Source: Phycisphaerales bacterium UBA1926 (lineage in GTDB: Bacteria > Planctomycetota > Phycisphaerae > Phycisphaerales > UBA1924). From it: a DNA stretch of 18,311 nt. Where the stretch lies: NCBI GenBank assembly GCA_002337215.1, contig DDFO01000015.1, positions 21,934 through 40,244 of the forward strand, given 5' to 3'. This document shows positions 6,863-15,984 of the stretch, in pieces. Numbering within the stretch: the stretch's first letter is position 1; each line of letters starts with the position of its first letter. Below the pieces are notes generated by a model, which ran no database searches, was not told where the DNA came from, and saw nothing but the letters and a program-made list of their open reading frames with translations. The position numbers and the translations under genes were made by a program.

Positions 6863-8956
6863 ATGAAGATGCCGACATGTCCCCGTTCTGACACAGTGCG
6901 TTCGGCGACCAAAGTCCTTGCCAATGCCGGTGGAACCCGTCGCGGGCCGCTCAGTGCGGCCGTCCGCAGAATCGGGTTCCGCGCGCTCGCCGTGCTCGCG
7001 GCGTGCCTGATTGTCGCGAGCGTTCCGGGCTGCATGAACAAGAAGGCCGAGCGGCCCCGCGCGAGGCGCGTGAACGTCGCGACGCGGGACGTGCCCTCGG
7101 CGCTGCGCGGCGTGATCGGGAGCCAGGCGACGATCATCGGCCAGCAGCCGGTGCGGATCTCGGGGCTGGGCTTCGTCATCGGGCTCAACGGCACCGGAGG
7201 CGGCACGCTCAACGACCAGGTCTCGTTCCACATGGAGCGTGAGATGGGCCTGCGGGGCGTCGGCAACGGCGCCTTCGACGGCACACCCTTCGAGGGGATG
7301 TCCGCCCGCCAGCTCCTGCAGAGCAAGGACACCGCCGTCGTGATCGTCTACGCCCTCGTGCCCCCCGGGGCGCCGGACGGGTCGCGGTTCGATGTCTTCG
7401 TGACCGCGCTCAACGCGACGAGCCTCGAGGGAGGCCGGCTCTACACGACCGATCTCCGCCTGGGCGAAGCGGTCGCGTTCGGCGGGCAGCAGCGCAACAA
7501 AATCGGCGAGGCCCGCGGCAACGTCTACATCAACCCGTTCGCCGAGCCGGGAGAGGTCGACAGCGTCGTGAGCCGGACGGTCGGGCGGATCCTGAGCGGC
7601 GGCGTCGTGACCAAGAGCGACCGGATCCGTGTCCTGCTCGACAATCCATCGCACAGCCGGGCGCGGCAGATCGTCAGCGCCATCAATTCCCGGTTCCCCC
7701 AGCGATCGGGGGACCGCAACGCCATCGCGATCGGGCGCGACGAGCGCACGATCGAGGTCGAGGTCCCACGCGAGTACACCGATCGGTCGAACGAGTTCGT
7801 GCAGCTGCTCGCACACGTGCAGATCAACCAGGCGGCGCCGCAAATCTACGCGAGGCAGTACGTCAACGCGTTGCGGGCCGAGCCCTACCTCGCCGATGAT
7901 CTCGGCTGGGCGCTCAACGCGCTGGGAGAACCCGCGTTGCCCTTCATCCGCGAGCTCTACAACGACAGCGAACTCATCCCGCGCCTCGTCGCGCTGCGGA
8001 CCGGCGCAAGGCTCGGCGACGATCGCTCGGCGGGCCCGTTGAAAGAACTCGCCGAATCAGGCCCGGACTCGGTGCGGACCGACGCGATCGGCCTGCTGGG
8101 CCGCATCGACGGCGGCCCCACCGTCGACCAGACCCTCAAGGGGCTCCTCGCCGAGAATTCCCTCCCGGTGCGGATCGCGGCCTACGAAGCGCTCGTCAAG
8201 CGGGCAGAGCGTTCGCGGTACCTCTCGCTCGTCGAGTACGAGCGTTTCCGGGACGCCCCCGTGGGTATGCGGGCGTCCGCCGCGGAATTGCGGCGTGTTT
8301 CCGAGGTCAACCTCCCGGCAGGCTCGATTCAGTCGGTCAGCCGGGTGCCGATGTACGGCAAATTCCTGCTCGATCGCGTGCCGTTCGGCGAACCGTTGGT
8401 CTACGTCACCCAGCAGGGTGCCCCGCGGATCGTGCTGTTCGGCGAGGATCTGAGCATCGAGCAGCCGTCCTTCGCGTCCGCATGGTCCGATCGGCTGATG
8501 GTCCTCGCGGAATCGGAAACAGACCGCCCAAGGGTCTACTACGAAGCCGTTCCCGGGAAGGCGGTTCGCATCGACGCGGTGACCTACCGCCAGACCTACA
8601 AGGGTGAAATCGAGGGGAGCGTGACCGACCTGATCGACTTCCTGTCGCGCGAATGGTCGCCGGACCAGCAGATGGTCGGGCTCGGCCTGACCTATTCAGA
8701 GGTCGTCGGCGCGGTCCACGAGCTCTACAAGGCCGGCTCGCTCAACGCGTCGTTCGCGACCGAGCGGGACCGCCTGATCGCCGACCTGCTCGCTTCCGCC
8801 GACGGCGAGGAGATCGAGGTCCGCCCCGAAACGCCCGGCGATCGACGCGAGCTGGTCGTGTTCAACGAGAAGAACCTGACGCCCCGCGTGAAGCCCGAGG
8901 AGGCACGCGAGGGCGGGCTGCTCGAGCGGATCGACCGCGAGCCGTTGCAGAAATGA
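6863..8956 (+). CDS. FlgI (flagellar P-ring) domain lipoprotein with HEAT-like repeats
   Basis: The 697-residue protein has an N-terminal export signal: RR at 35-36, hydrophobic FRALAVLAACLIVASV, then PGC with C57 as likely lipid-anchored cysteine. Residues about 95-330 resemble FlgI, with GLGFVIGLNGTGGG (101-114), TPFEGMSARQLL, the VYALVPPGAPDGSRFDV strand block, and VLLDNPSHSRARQIVSAIN. True FlgI is about 365 residues. Here an alpha-helical stretch (about 340-450, HEAT-like, e.g. DSVRTDAIGLLGRI) and an unrecognised C-terminal domain follow. The frame is open from 6353, but ATG 6863 is the first start compatible with a signal peptide; its Shine-Dalgarno is poor, and GTG 6896 is an alternative. 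No flagellar neighbours are present, so the role is probably an outer-membrane or periplasmic ring or scaffold rather than certainly the P-ring. Confidence 0.8.
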   Translation: MKMPTCPRSDTVRSATKVLANAGGTRRGPLSAAVRRIGFRALAVLAACLIVASVPGCMNKKAERPRARRVNVATRDVPSALRGVIGSQATIIGQQPVRISGLGFVIGLNGTGGGTLNDQVSFHMEREMGLRGVGNGAFDGTPFEGMSARQLLQSKDTAVVIVYALVPPGAPDGSRFDVFVTALNATSLEGGRLYTTDLRLGEAVAFGGQQRNKIGEARGNVYINPFAEPGEVDSVVSRTVGRILSGGVVTKSDRIRVLLDNPSHSRARQIVSAINSRFPQRSGDRNAIAIGRDERTIEVEVPREYTDRSNEFVQLLAHVQINQAAPQIYARQYVNALRAEPYLADDLGWALNALGEPALPFIRELYNDSELIPRLVALRTGARLGDDRSAGPLKELAESGPDSVRTDAIGLLGRIDGGPTVDQTLKGLLAENSLPVRIAAYEALVKRAERSRYLSLVEYERFRDAPVGMRASAAELRRVSEVNLPAGSIQSVSRVPMYGKFLLDRVPFGEPLVYVTQQGAPRIVLFGEDLSIEQPSFASAWSDRLMVLAESETDRPRVYYEAVPGKAVRIDAVTYRQTYKGEIEGSVTDLIDFLSREWSPDQQMVGLGLTYSEVVGAVHELYKAGSLNASFATERDRLIADLLASADGEEIEVRPETPGDRRELVVFNEKNLTPRVKPEEAREGGLLERIDREPLQK

Positions 8957-9121
8957 CGTGGCTTCGAGGCCCGCAGGGGTCGCCCCGTCGCGCGAGTTCG
9001 TGTATTCTTGCACCCGCTTCGGAGTATGCCTGGAGGATCCAGGGAGCCGGAGTGATTTGCCACCGCCCCGCCGCGCTCGCGGCGATCGAACGCAAGGCCC
9101 GACACGGAGGTTGAGGCCCGG

Positions 9122-12100
9122 ATGAGCACAGACACAACGACCATGCCCCATAAACTCACCGAGGCCTCCGCGCCCGATGCGGCCACCGGTTCATCCGCGA
9201 AGACCACCGCGGACGACGCGGCGTCGCAGCAACTGGACGGCGCGCACGGCGGCGTGGTCGCCGCAGCCGCGGGCACCCCAACGGGGCTGGCGACGCAGGG
9301 GCTCCGCCTCGCCCGCCTGCACCTCAACGGGTTCAAGTCGTTCGCCGACAAGACAACCTTCACGATCGACCAGCCGATCACGGGGATCGTCGGCCCGAAC
9401 GGGTGCGGCAAGAGCAACGTCGTCGATGCGATCAAGTGGGTGCTCGGCGAGCGGTCGAGCAAGAGCCTCCGCGGCAAGGAGATGATCGACGTCATCTTCG
9501 CCGGGTCGGCGGCTCGGAAACCAGCGGGCATGGCGTCCGTGTCGCTCGTCTTCGAGAACCCGATCCGCGAGGACGCAGACATCGACGCGTTGGTCGCCAA
9601 AGAAACGGGAGATAAACCCGACGACGAAGCAGCCACCGATCTCGAGTCTCTCAGCGCCGACGCCGACGCCTCGACAGACACCGCGGATGACGCGAGCGAA
9701 AGCCCCGCGCGGAGTGACACCGCGGTCGCCGATGAGCCGACCGAGTCACTGCTCGCCGACCGTCGGCGGGTCCGCCGGCCGCTGCCGGTCGATTCCGACG
9801 AGGTCGCCGTCGAGCGGCAGCTCTACCGCGACGGAACGAGCAAGTACCTCATCAACGGCAAGCGGGCTCGGCTTAAGGACATCCGCGACCTGTTCCTCGA
9901 CACCGGCATCGGTGCCGACGCCTACTCGATCATCGAGCAGGGCAAGGTCGACGCCATGCTGCTCGCGAGCCCCCAGGAACGGCGCACGATCTTTGAGGAA
10001 GCCGCGGGCATCGCGAAGTTCAAGCAACGTCGAATCGAGAGCCAGCGGAAACTCGACCGGGCGGAATCGAACCTTGTCCTGACGCGCGAGCAACTCGAGA
10101 ATACCGAGCGTAGGCTGCGAATCGTCAAGGGCCAGGCCGCCAAAGCGAGGCGGTTCAAGGAACTCGACGACGAGTACGGCGCGCTCCGTCTCGCCGTCGC
10201 GTTCGATCAGTACCACGAGATCTGCTCGCGTCTCGATTCGATGACGAGCCAGCTCCAGAAGCTCGAGGCCGAACGCGACGAGACGCAGCACGCCCACGCG
10301 GCCAACGAAGAAGCGATGCAGGCGATCGAGGTGCGTTGCAGCGAGGCTGCTTCGGCCCTGCGCACGACCGAGAACGCGATCCGCGACGCGACGCACACGA
10401 TCGAGCAGGCACGCCAACGCCGGCAGATGGCCGAGCGAGCGATTGATGAGGCCCGCCGGCAGGTCGAGCTCGACAACAAGCGGCTCGAGTCCGTCGAGTC
10501 GCAGATCGAAGCGCTCAACAGCGACATCGCCGACCAGCGGGAAACCGTCGCGGCGCTGGCCGAGCGTGTCGCCGAGGCGGACCGGACGCTCGACGAGGCA
10601 ACAACTTCTCGCGCCGCGACGATGGAGCAGATCGCGACCGCCCGGCACTCGCACGAACAGGCACGCTCGCGCCTGGTCGGCATGGAACGCGAGCAGCAGC
10701 AACTCACCAACGAGGCCGATTCGATCGGGCAACGGATCGAGGATCTCTCGGCCGAAGAGACCAAGCTCGCGACCCGGATCGAATCGATCGAACACGAACG
10801 CGCCGAGATCGAATCGAAGCTCGAGACGATCACGGGGGAGATCGAGTCACGGAACACGACGATCGCGTCGCTTGAGGCTGAACGCGAGTCGCTGTCGAGC
10901 AAGGGCGAAACGCTCGCCGGTGCCCGGAAGGACCAGGGCGCAACGGTCGAGAAACTGAGCGAGGAACGCATCGGGCTCGACGCGAGGCGGGCGACGCTTG
11001 AGGAGATGGTCACCAGCCGAGCCGGGCTCGCCGAAGCGGCGAAAAAGGTGATGGAGATCGCCGAATCGGGCGAGGGGTTCGGAGGGGTGATCGCCCCGCT
11101 CGCGGACTTGGTCGAGACCGACACCGAGCACGCCGCCGCCGTGGAAGCGGCGCTGGGGCAGGATCTCCAGGCGATCGTGACGCGTTCGATCGCCGAGAAC
11201 CCGACCGACGATGAGATCGACGCACTCCCGGGACGTGTCCGGTTCATCCCGCTCACGGGGCTTCCCTCCGCAGCGAGCTTCGCCGGGTCGGAGAGCACGC
11301 CGCTCGGCCTCGCGTCGCTTCCCGCGTCGCGGCTGGTCGCGGTCCGCGAACTGGTCAAGGCGAAAACGAACGACACCCCCACGGCCGAACTCCTGGACCG
11401 GTTGCTCGACGAAACCTATCTCGTCGAGAACCTCGACGTGGCGCTGATGCTCACCGCGGGCCCGCTCGCGTCCCGGCCCGGCGTCCGGTTCGTGACCCGG
11501 CGCGGCGAAGTCCTACATCATCTGGGACGCACCGATGTGGGACCCGCCGGCAGCGAGCAGGGCGTGGGCCTGATCCGCCACCACGCGGAACTCGCCGAAC
11601 TCGAAACAACCTTGGTGTCTGTCACGCAAAGACTCGACACCGAACGCTCCGAGCTCGAGCGTCTCGACGCGTCGGCCGCAAGCGTGCAGGAAGAACGCAA
11701 CCGGGTCTCGGGCGAACTCGCCGAGCACCGCCGATCGCTCGCCGGGGAACAGGCGAAAGAGGATCGGCTCAAGGGCGACATCGATCGCCTCGAGCGCGAC
11801 GCCGGATCGGTCCGCACAGAGATCACGCGGGCCGAGAGCCGTCATCAGGAACTCGCATCGACGCGGGCCGACAAACTCAGCCGCGTCGAGTCGCTCGAAG
11901 GCCTCATCGGCGAGCAGCGGGGATCGGTCGAAACGCTCGCGAGCACACTCGCCGGCCTCCAGACACGCGCTGAAGCGGCGAGCGAGCAGATGAGCGCCGC
12001 CCGCGAGGACGCGGGGCGAGCGAACGCACAGCTCGACGGCGCCAGACGCGAGGTCTCCCGCCTCGAACGCGCCGTCGACGAGGCGGCCCAGAGCAAGGCC

Positions 12101-13387
12101 GAGCACGAGCGGCACGCCGACCAGGCACGGCAGCGTCTCAGCTCACACGAGCAGACGATCGAGCAGACCGCGACCGACCTCGCCGAGGCGGAGGCGATGC
12201 TCGCCGACGCGAAATCCGGGCTCGACGAGAAGCAGCAGGCCGTGAGCGAGTCCACCGCAGAGCGGACGGGTCTCGCCGAGACGCTCAACGCATCACGCGA
12301 ACGCGCCCGCCTCGTCGAGCGCGACTGGCACGGCGTCGAGGCCTCGCGCCGCGAACTCGAGGTCAAGCGTGAGTCGCTTGAGGAACGGACAAGCGAGGAC
12401 CTCCGGATCGATCTCGGCGCGGAGTACCTTGAGTACCGCGCCGTCATGGCACCGGGCGACGTCGAACGCGTTGATATCGCCGATTCGCAGGCACGGATCA
12501 ACGTCCTCCGCGGCGAGATCAAGAAGCTCGGCAACGTGAACCTCGACTCGATCGCCGAGGAAGGGCAACTCACCGAGGCGGACGAGGGGCTGAGGTCGCA
12601 GATCGCCGACCTCGATGAGGCCCGCGTCAAACTCACCGACCTCATCGAACGGCTCAACACCGCGAGCCGGGAACGGTTCGGCGAGGTCTTCGATCTCATC
12701 CGCGAGAACTTCGGCGGCCAGGACGGCATGTTCCGCCGGCTCTTCGGCGGCGGTCGCGCCGAGGTCCGCCTCATGGGCCTCGTCAAGGAAGTCGAAGACG
12801 TCGACGGCACCGTCCGCAAGGTCGTCACCGACGAGACCGACCTGCTCGAATCGGGCGTCGAGGTCATCGCCAAGCCCCCGGGCAAGGAGCCCCGCTCGAT
12901 CAGCCAGCTTTCCGGCGGCGAAAAGACCCTCACCGCGGTCGCCCTGCTCATGGCGATCTTCCGCTCCAAGCCCTCGTGTTTCTGCGTGCTCGACGAAGTC
13001 GACGCCGCGCTCGACGAGGCGAATGTCGGCCGCTTCTGCAACACCGTCCGCGCCTTCACCGACATGTCGAGCTTCATCGTCATCACGCACAACAAGCGGA
13101 CGATGCAGCTCGCCGACCACCTCTACGGCGTCACCCAGCAGGAACGCGGCGTCTCCAAGCGCGTCAGCGTCCGCTTCGATCACGTGTCGAGCGATGGGTC
13201 GTTCGATGTGAAGAAAGCCTCGGTGGATGAACCGGAGGACAGCGCTTCGGCGGCCAAGACCCCCACCGCCGGTGGCACATCCGCAGAGCAGAAGCCCGCC
13301 GAGAAACCGCGCGCAAGCGGCGGGCTCCGCAAGGCCCTCGCGAAGATGCGTGACGCGGACAACCCGAAGTCCAAATCAGAGATGTAA
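9122..13387 (+). CDS. smc: Chromosome segregation ATPase SMC
   Basis: The 1421-residue protein is the bacterial condensin ATPase, which organises and separates daughter chromosomes with ScpA and ScpB (neither gene is in the window). LARLHLNGFKSFADKTTF is followed by Walker A GPNGCGKS (91-98). Two long coiled-coil arms flank a hinge at about 645-800 (GFGGVIAPLADLV...). The ABC signature is LSGGEK (1263-1268), and Walker B with the D-loop is CVLDEVDAALDE (about 1287-1300). Three parts are longer than usual: an Ala/Thr-rich N-terminus of about 60 residues, an Asp/Ser/Ala-rich insertion in the N-terminal head (about 148-220), and a low-complexity C-terminal tail from about 1350. ATG 9122 is preceded by GGAGG at 11 nt and GAGG at 5 nt. 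Confidence 0.97.
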   Translation: MSTDTTTMPHKLTEASAPDAATGSSAKTTADDAASQQLDGAHGGVVAAAAGTPTGLATQGLRLARLHLNGFKSFADKTTFTIDQPITGIVGPNGCGKSNVVDAIKWVLGERSSKSLRGKEMIDVIFAGSAARKPAGMASVSLVFENPIREDADIDALVAKETGDKPDDEAATDLESLSADADASTDTADDASESPARSDTAVADEPTESLLADRRRVRRPLPVDSDEVAVERQLYRDGTSKYLINGKRARLKDIRDLFLDTGIGADAYSIIEQGKVDAMLLASPQERRTIFEEAAGIAKFKQRRIESQRKLDRAESNLVLTREQLENTERRLRIVKGQAAKARRFKELDDEYGALRLAVAFDQYHEICSRLDSMTSQLQKLEAERDETQHAHAANEEAMQAIEVRCSEAASALRTTENAIRDATHTIEQARQRRQMAERAIDEARRQVELDNKRLESVESQIEALNSDIADQRETVAALAERVAEADRTLDEATTSRAATMEQIATARHSHEQARSRLVGMEREQQQLTNEADSIGQRIEDLSAEETKLATRIESIEHERAEIESKLETITGEIESRNTTIASLEAERESLSSKGETLAGARKDQGATVEKLSEERIGLDARRATLEEMVTSRAGLAEAAKKVMEIAESGEGFGGVIAPLADLVETDTEHAAAVEAALGQDLQAIVTRSIAENPTDDEIDALPGRVRFIPLTGLPSAASFAGSESTPLGLASLPASRLVAVRELVKAKTNDTPTAELLDRLLDETYLVENLDVALMLTAGPLASRPGVRFVTRRGEVLHHLGRTDVGPAGSEQGVGLIRHHAELAELETTLVSVTQRLDTERSELERLDASAASVQEERNRVSGELAEHRRSLAGEQAKEDRLKGDIDRLERDAGSVRTEITRAESRHQELASTRADKLSRVESLEGLIGEQRGSVETLASTLAGLQTRAEAASEQMSAAREDAGRANAQLDGARREVSRLERAVDEAAQSKAEHERHADQARQRLSSHEQTIEQTATDLAEAEAMLADAKSGLDEKQQAVSESTAERTGLAETLNASRERARLVERDWHGVEASRRELEVKRESLEERTSEDLRIDLGAEYLEYRAVMAPGDVERVDIADSQARINVLRGEIKKLGNVNLDSIAEEGQLTEADEGLRSQIADLDEARVKLTDLIERLNTASRERFGEVFDLIRENFGGQDGMFRRLFGGGRAEVRLMGLVKEVEDVDGTVRKVVTDETDLLESGVEVIAKPPGKEPRSISQLSGGEKTLTAVALLMAIFRSKPSCFCVLDEVDAALDEANVGRFCNTVRAFTDMSSFIVITHNKRTMQLADHLYGVTQQERGVSKRVSVRFDHVSSDGSFDVKKASVDEPEDSASAAKTPTAGGTSAEQKPAEKPRASGGLRKALAKMRDADNPKSKSEM

Positions 13388-13471
13388 TCTGAGGGCGATT
13401 CCGGCATCAGCCGACGCACGGCCGAGCTGGTTATCCCGTCATCACCTGGTCTGTTCTCGTGAGCGACTCGA

Positions 13472-15112
13472 TCAGCTCGCGGGGATGTACTCCGTGGGCG
13501 AGCCCGGCCCCACCGGCAACCCGATCACGAACACCCACAGGTAGAAGAACACCGTCCACCCGATCAGGAACGCCATCGAGTAGGGGAGCATCGTCGCGAC
13601 CATCGTCCCGATGCCCAGGTCGCGCTTGTATTTCGTCGCCACCGCGAGAATCAGCCCGAAGTAGCTCATCATGGGCGTGATGATGTTCGTTGAGCTATCG
13701 CCGATGCGGTAGGCCGCCTGGATCACCTCGGGGCTGTACCCGATCTGCATCAACATCGGAACGAAGATCGGCGCGGTGACAGCCCACTGGGCACTCGCCG
13801 AACCCAGCATCAGGTTCACGAAGCAGCACATCAGGATGAACGGCAGGAACACCAGCGGGTTGTCCAGGTTGAGCGTCACGAGCAGATCGGCGCCCAGGAC
13901 CGCCAGGATTGACCCCATCCCGCTCTCCCCGAAGTACGCCACGAACTGCGCCGCGAAGAAAACGAGCACGATGTAGAGGCCCATCGAGCGCATCGCCCCC
14001 GCCATCGCGTCGATCGCGTCGCGGTCATTTCTCATCGTCCCCACGACTCGGCCGTACACGAACCCGGGGAAGACGAAGAAGATCACGATCAACGGAACAA
14101 CCGAACGCAGCAGAGGTCGAAGAGCGTTCGCGCCTTCCGCAGCAGGGTCCGGGTTCCGCATCACGCCCCAGCCCGGCAGCCAGCCGAACACACCCTGAAG
14201 GAACGAGGGCCCGGCAACGACCACGATCCCCAGGCTGATCAGCAACGCCGTGACGCCGGCCCAACGCAGCCCGCGCCACTCCACATCCGTCGGCCGCTCG
14301 AGAGCCTTCTGCTCGTCCACATCCTCCGACATCTGAGATTCATCGAACACACCAAGTCGCGGCTCGACCAGATACTCCGTGATCGCCCAGCCCAGGAAGG
14401 TGATCAGGAATGTGCTCCCGAACATGAAGTACCAGTTGCACGCCGGGTTCACCTCATAGGCAGGGTCGATGAGCTGCGCCGCTTCTTCCGTGATGCCCGC
14501 GAGCAGCGGATCGACCGTCCCGATCAGGATGTTGGCGCTGTACCCCGCGCTCACCCCGGAGAACGCCGCCGCGAGCCCCGCGAACGGGTGCCGGCCCAGC
14601 GAGTGGTAGATCGCCATCGCCAGCGGGATGAGCACCACATACCCCATCTCGCTTGCCGTGTTGCTGACCACGCCCGCGAACACCACCACGAGCGTCACCA
14701 GAGGCTTCGGTGCGTTGAGCACCAGCGCCCGGACGATCGCCGTCAACAGGCCCGATTTCTCCGCAACGCCGACCCCCAGAAGCGCAACCAGCACCGTCCC
14801 CAGAGGGGTGAACCCGCTGAAGTTGGTCACCATCGACTGCCCGACCCAGCGGATCCCTTCCCCGCTGAGCAGGTTGGTCACCTCGAGCATCTCGCCCTCG
14901 CGACCGGGCCTGGGGTCCGCGACGCTCAGCCCTGCCCACGACGCGACGGCACTCAGCAAGAGCGCTCCCAACGCAAAGATCGCGAACAGCGTCACCGGAT
15001 GGGGCAGCAGGTTCCCGAGCCATTCCACGAAGGTCAGGAACCGACCCATCACCCCGGTGGGCGAACTTGTTTCGGATACTGACGCATTCTCTGAGCTGTT
15101 GCGTTCTGCCAT
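13472..15112 (-). CDS. AbgT family transporter
   Basis: The 546-residue, highly hydrophobic protein matches the AbgT family (AbgT, MtrF, YdaH). It has PHPVTLFAIFALGALLLSA near the N-terminus, NFSGFTPLGTVLVALLGVGV, AEKSGLL, ASEMGYVV, and the strongly conserved C-terminal GDSSTNIITPMMSYFG beginning at G471. About a dozen membrane helices are expected, and it sits in the inner membrane. Family members take up p-aminobenzoyl-glutamate or export sulfonamide-like antimetabolites; which applies here cannot be judged. The ATG at 15112 is the first plausible start, with little Shine-Dalgarno. A 23-bp dyad lies directly upstream. It is convergent with smc, with an 84-bp gap and no obvious terminator between them. 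Confidence 0.93.
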   Translation of the reverse strand: MAERNSSENASVSETSSPTGVMGRFLTFVEWLGNLLPHPVTLFAIFALGALLLSAVASWAGLSVADPRPGREGEMLEVTNLLSGEGIRWVGQSMVTNFSGFTPLGTVLVALLGVGVAEKSGLLTAIVRALVLNAPKPLVTLVVVFAGVVSNTASEMGYVVLIPLAMAIYHSLGRHPFAGLAAAFSGVSAGYSANILIGTVDPLLAGITEEAAQLIDPAYEVNPACNWYFMFGSTFLITFLGWAITEYLVEPRLGVFDESQMSEDVDEQKALERPTDVEWRGLRWAGVTALLISLGIVVVAGPSFLQGVFGWLPGWGVMRNPDPAAEGANALRPLLRSVVPLIVIFFVFPGFVYGRVVGTMRNDRDAIDAMAGAMRSMGLYIVLVFFAAQFVAYFGESGMGSILAVLGADLLVTLNLDNPLVFLPFILMCCFVNLMLGSASAQWAVTAPIFVPMLMQIGYSPEVIQAAYRIGDSSTNIITPMMSYFGLILAVATKYKRDLGIGTMVATMLPYSMAFLIGWTVFFYLWVFVIGLPVGPGSPTEYIPAS

Positions 15113-15114
15113 AC

Positions 15115-15137
15115 CGCAAACACTACCTGCGTTTGCG
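15115..15137. promoter_or_regulatory. Dyad CGCAAAC-N9-GTTTGCG next to the abgT-like start
   Basis: Perfect 7-bp arms at 15115-15121 and 15131-15137 are separated by 9 bp. The dyad begins 2 bp upstream of the ATG at 15112. It could be an operator, or an mRNA hairpin that covers the ribosome-binding region, which would fit the absence of a good Shine-Dalgarno. Confidence 0.4.
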
Positions 15138-15210
15138 ACCCGCCGCAGGCATTCGCGGACGCGTCAATATGAGGCAAAGGAAACGGAAGGCAAACCAACG
15201 GGGGCCGTCT

Positions 15211-15255
15211 GGTCGCGTTCGGCCGGTTCGCGTTCGCCTAGTTCGCGTTCGGCAG
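15211..15255. repeat. Three tandem copies of a 15-bp repeat
   Basis: GGTCGCGTTCGGCCG, GTTCGCGTTCGCCTA and GTTCGCGTTCGGCAG follow one another without gaps. The shared core is GTTCGCGTTCGsC. They lie in the 202-bp non-coding gap between the zinc-ribbon gene and the transporter gene. Confidence 0.7.
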
Positions 15256-15314
15256 GCACCACCGGTATCGCGCTGCCCGTGCTCCGGATCACCCGCACAC
15301 CCGCGATCGGGACG

Positions 15315-15860
15315 TCAACCATCAGAGGCAATCAGATCATCGGGCGTCAGACCGATCTCGTCGAGCACCATCACACGACCGCACTCGGGGCAACGCACCG
15401 CCGGTCCCGGCTGATCGTCGCGCACCTCGCCCAGCAAGGGCAACCCCAGCAGGCTGTGCTCGCAACCCGTGCAGTTCGCGATCTCGATCCGCTTCGCGAT
15501 CGCTCGACGGAGCAGGGCATCGCGTGGAAGAGCAAACGCGAGCCACGGCCCGATCGTCAGCGCGAGCAGGAACGCCGCCGCGATGATCAGATCCCCGACG
15601 GGATAGTCCGCCTCGAGCCAACCGCCGATCGTTCGATCGATCGTCTGTGCAATCGCCCGAAGGGCTTCGCTCGCGTAGGTCGCAAGCATCACGCTCCCGA
15701 ACGCGATCGCCGCGAAACTCCCGAAGAGCGCGAGCACCGGAAACCACATCCATTTCAAGACCCGTCGCCGCGCCCGGCGGACAAACCGCTCGCACTCATG
15801 ATCCGGGAATCGATCCAGCTCCGGGAACGCACGGTAGACCTTGGACATGGGGATGCGCAT
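15315..15860 (-). CDS. Small two-helix membrane protein with C-terminal zinc ribbon
   Basis: The 181-residue protein is not one I can name. It begins with a basic amphipathic stretch (FVRRARRRVLK, about 26-36). A membrane helix follows at about 37-61 (FPVLALFGSFAAIAFGSV) and another at about 91-111 (LIIAAAFLLALTIGPWLAFA). A cytosolic tail contains CTGC (C130, C133) and CPEC (C157, C160), a rubredoxin-like zinc knuckle. Similar helix-plus-CPECG proteins are common in Phycisphaerales. ATG 15860 is preceded by TGAGG at about 5 nt; ATG 15848 is a less favoured alternative. It lies downstream of the GH16 gene on the same strand with a 124-bp gap, so co-transcription is possible. Confidence 0.72.
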   Translation of the reverse strand: MRIPMSKVYRAFPELDRFPDHECERFVRRARRRVLKWMWFPVLALFGSFAAIAFGSVMLATYASEALRAIAQTIDRTIGGWLEADYPVGDLIIAAAFLLALTIGPWLAFALPRDALLRRAIAKRIEIANCTGCEHSLLGLPLLGEVRDDQPGPAVRCPECGRVMVLDEIGLTPDDLIASDG

Positions 15861-15984
15861 ACGGCCTCACGTGCAGAAGCTCTCGCTCGACTCACCTGCA
15901 CAACGTGTCAGCACGCCGGTACTTGGCCGGCGACGACGATCGTGCCCCGATCTCCGTCATTGCATTCATCCGGCAGGGGGCGAG

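Noticed and set aside
6417..6866. Small Cys-rich open frame MGMSCKACQLGANC...
   Set aside because: After a suggestive first 30 residues it becomes Arg/Pro/Thr-rich without a domain. There is no ribosome-binding site, and it overlaps the regulatory-looking region.
10207..11382. Long open frames on the minus strand opposite smc (also 11845-13095)
   Set aside because: Their Ser/Arg-rich composition mirrors the coiled-coil codons of smc, and no motif or ribosome-binding site was seen.
13388..13471. Terminator between smc and the convergent transporter gene
   Set aside because: Only weak inverted repeats such as GAGCGACTCGATCAGCTC are present, without a T-tract on either strand.
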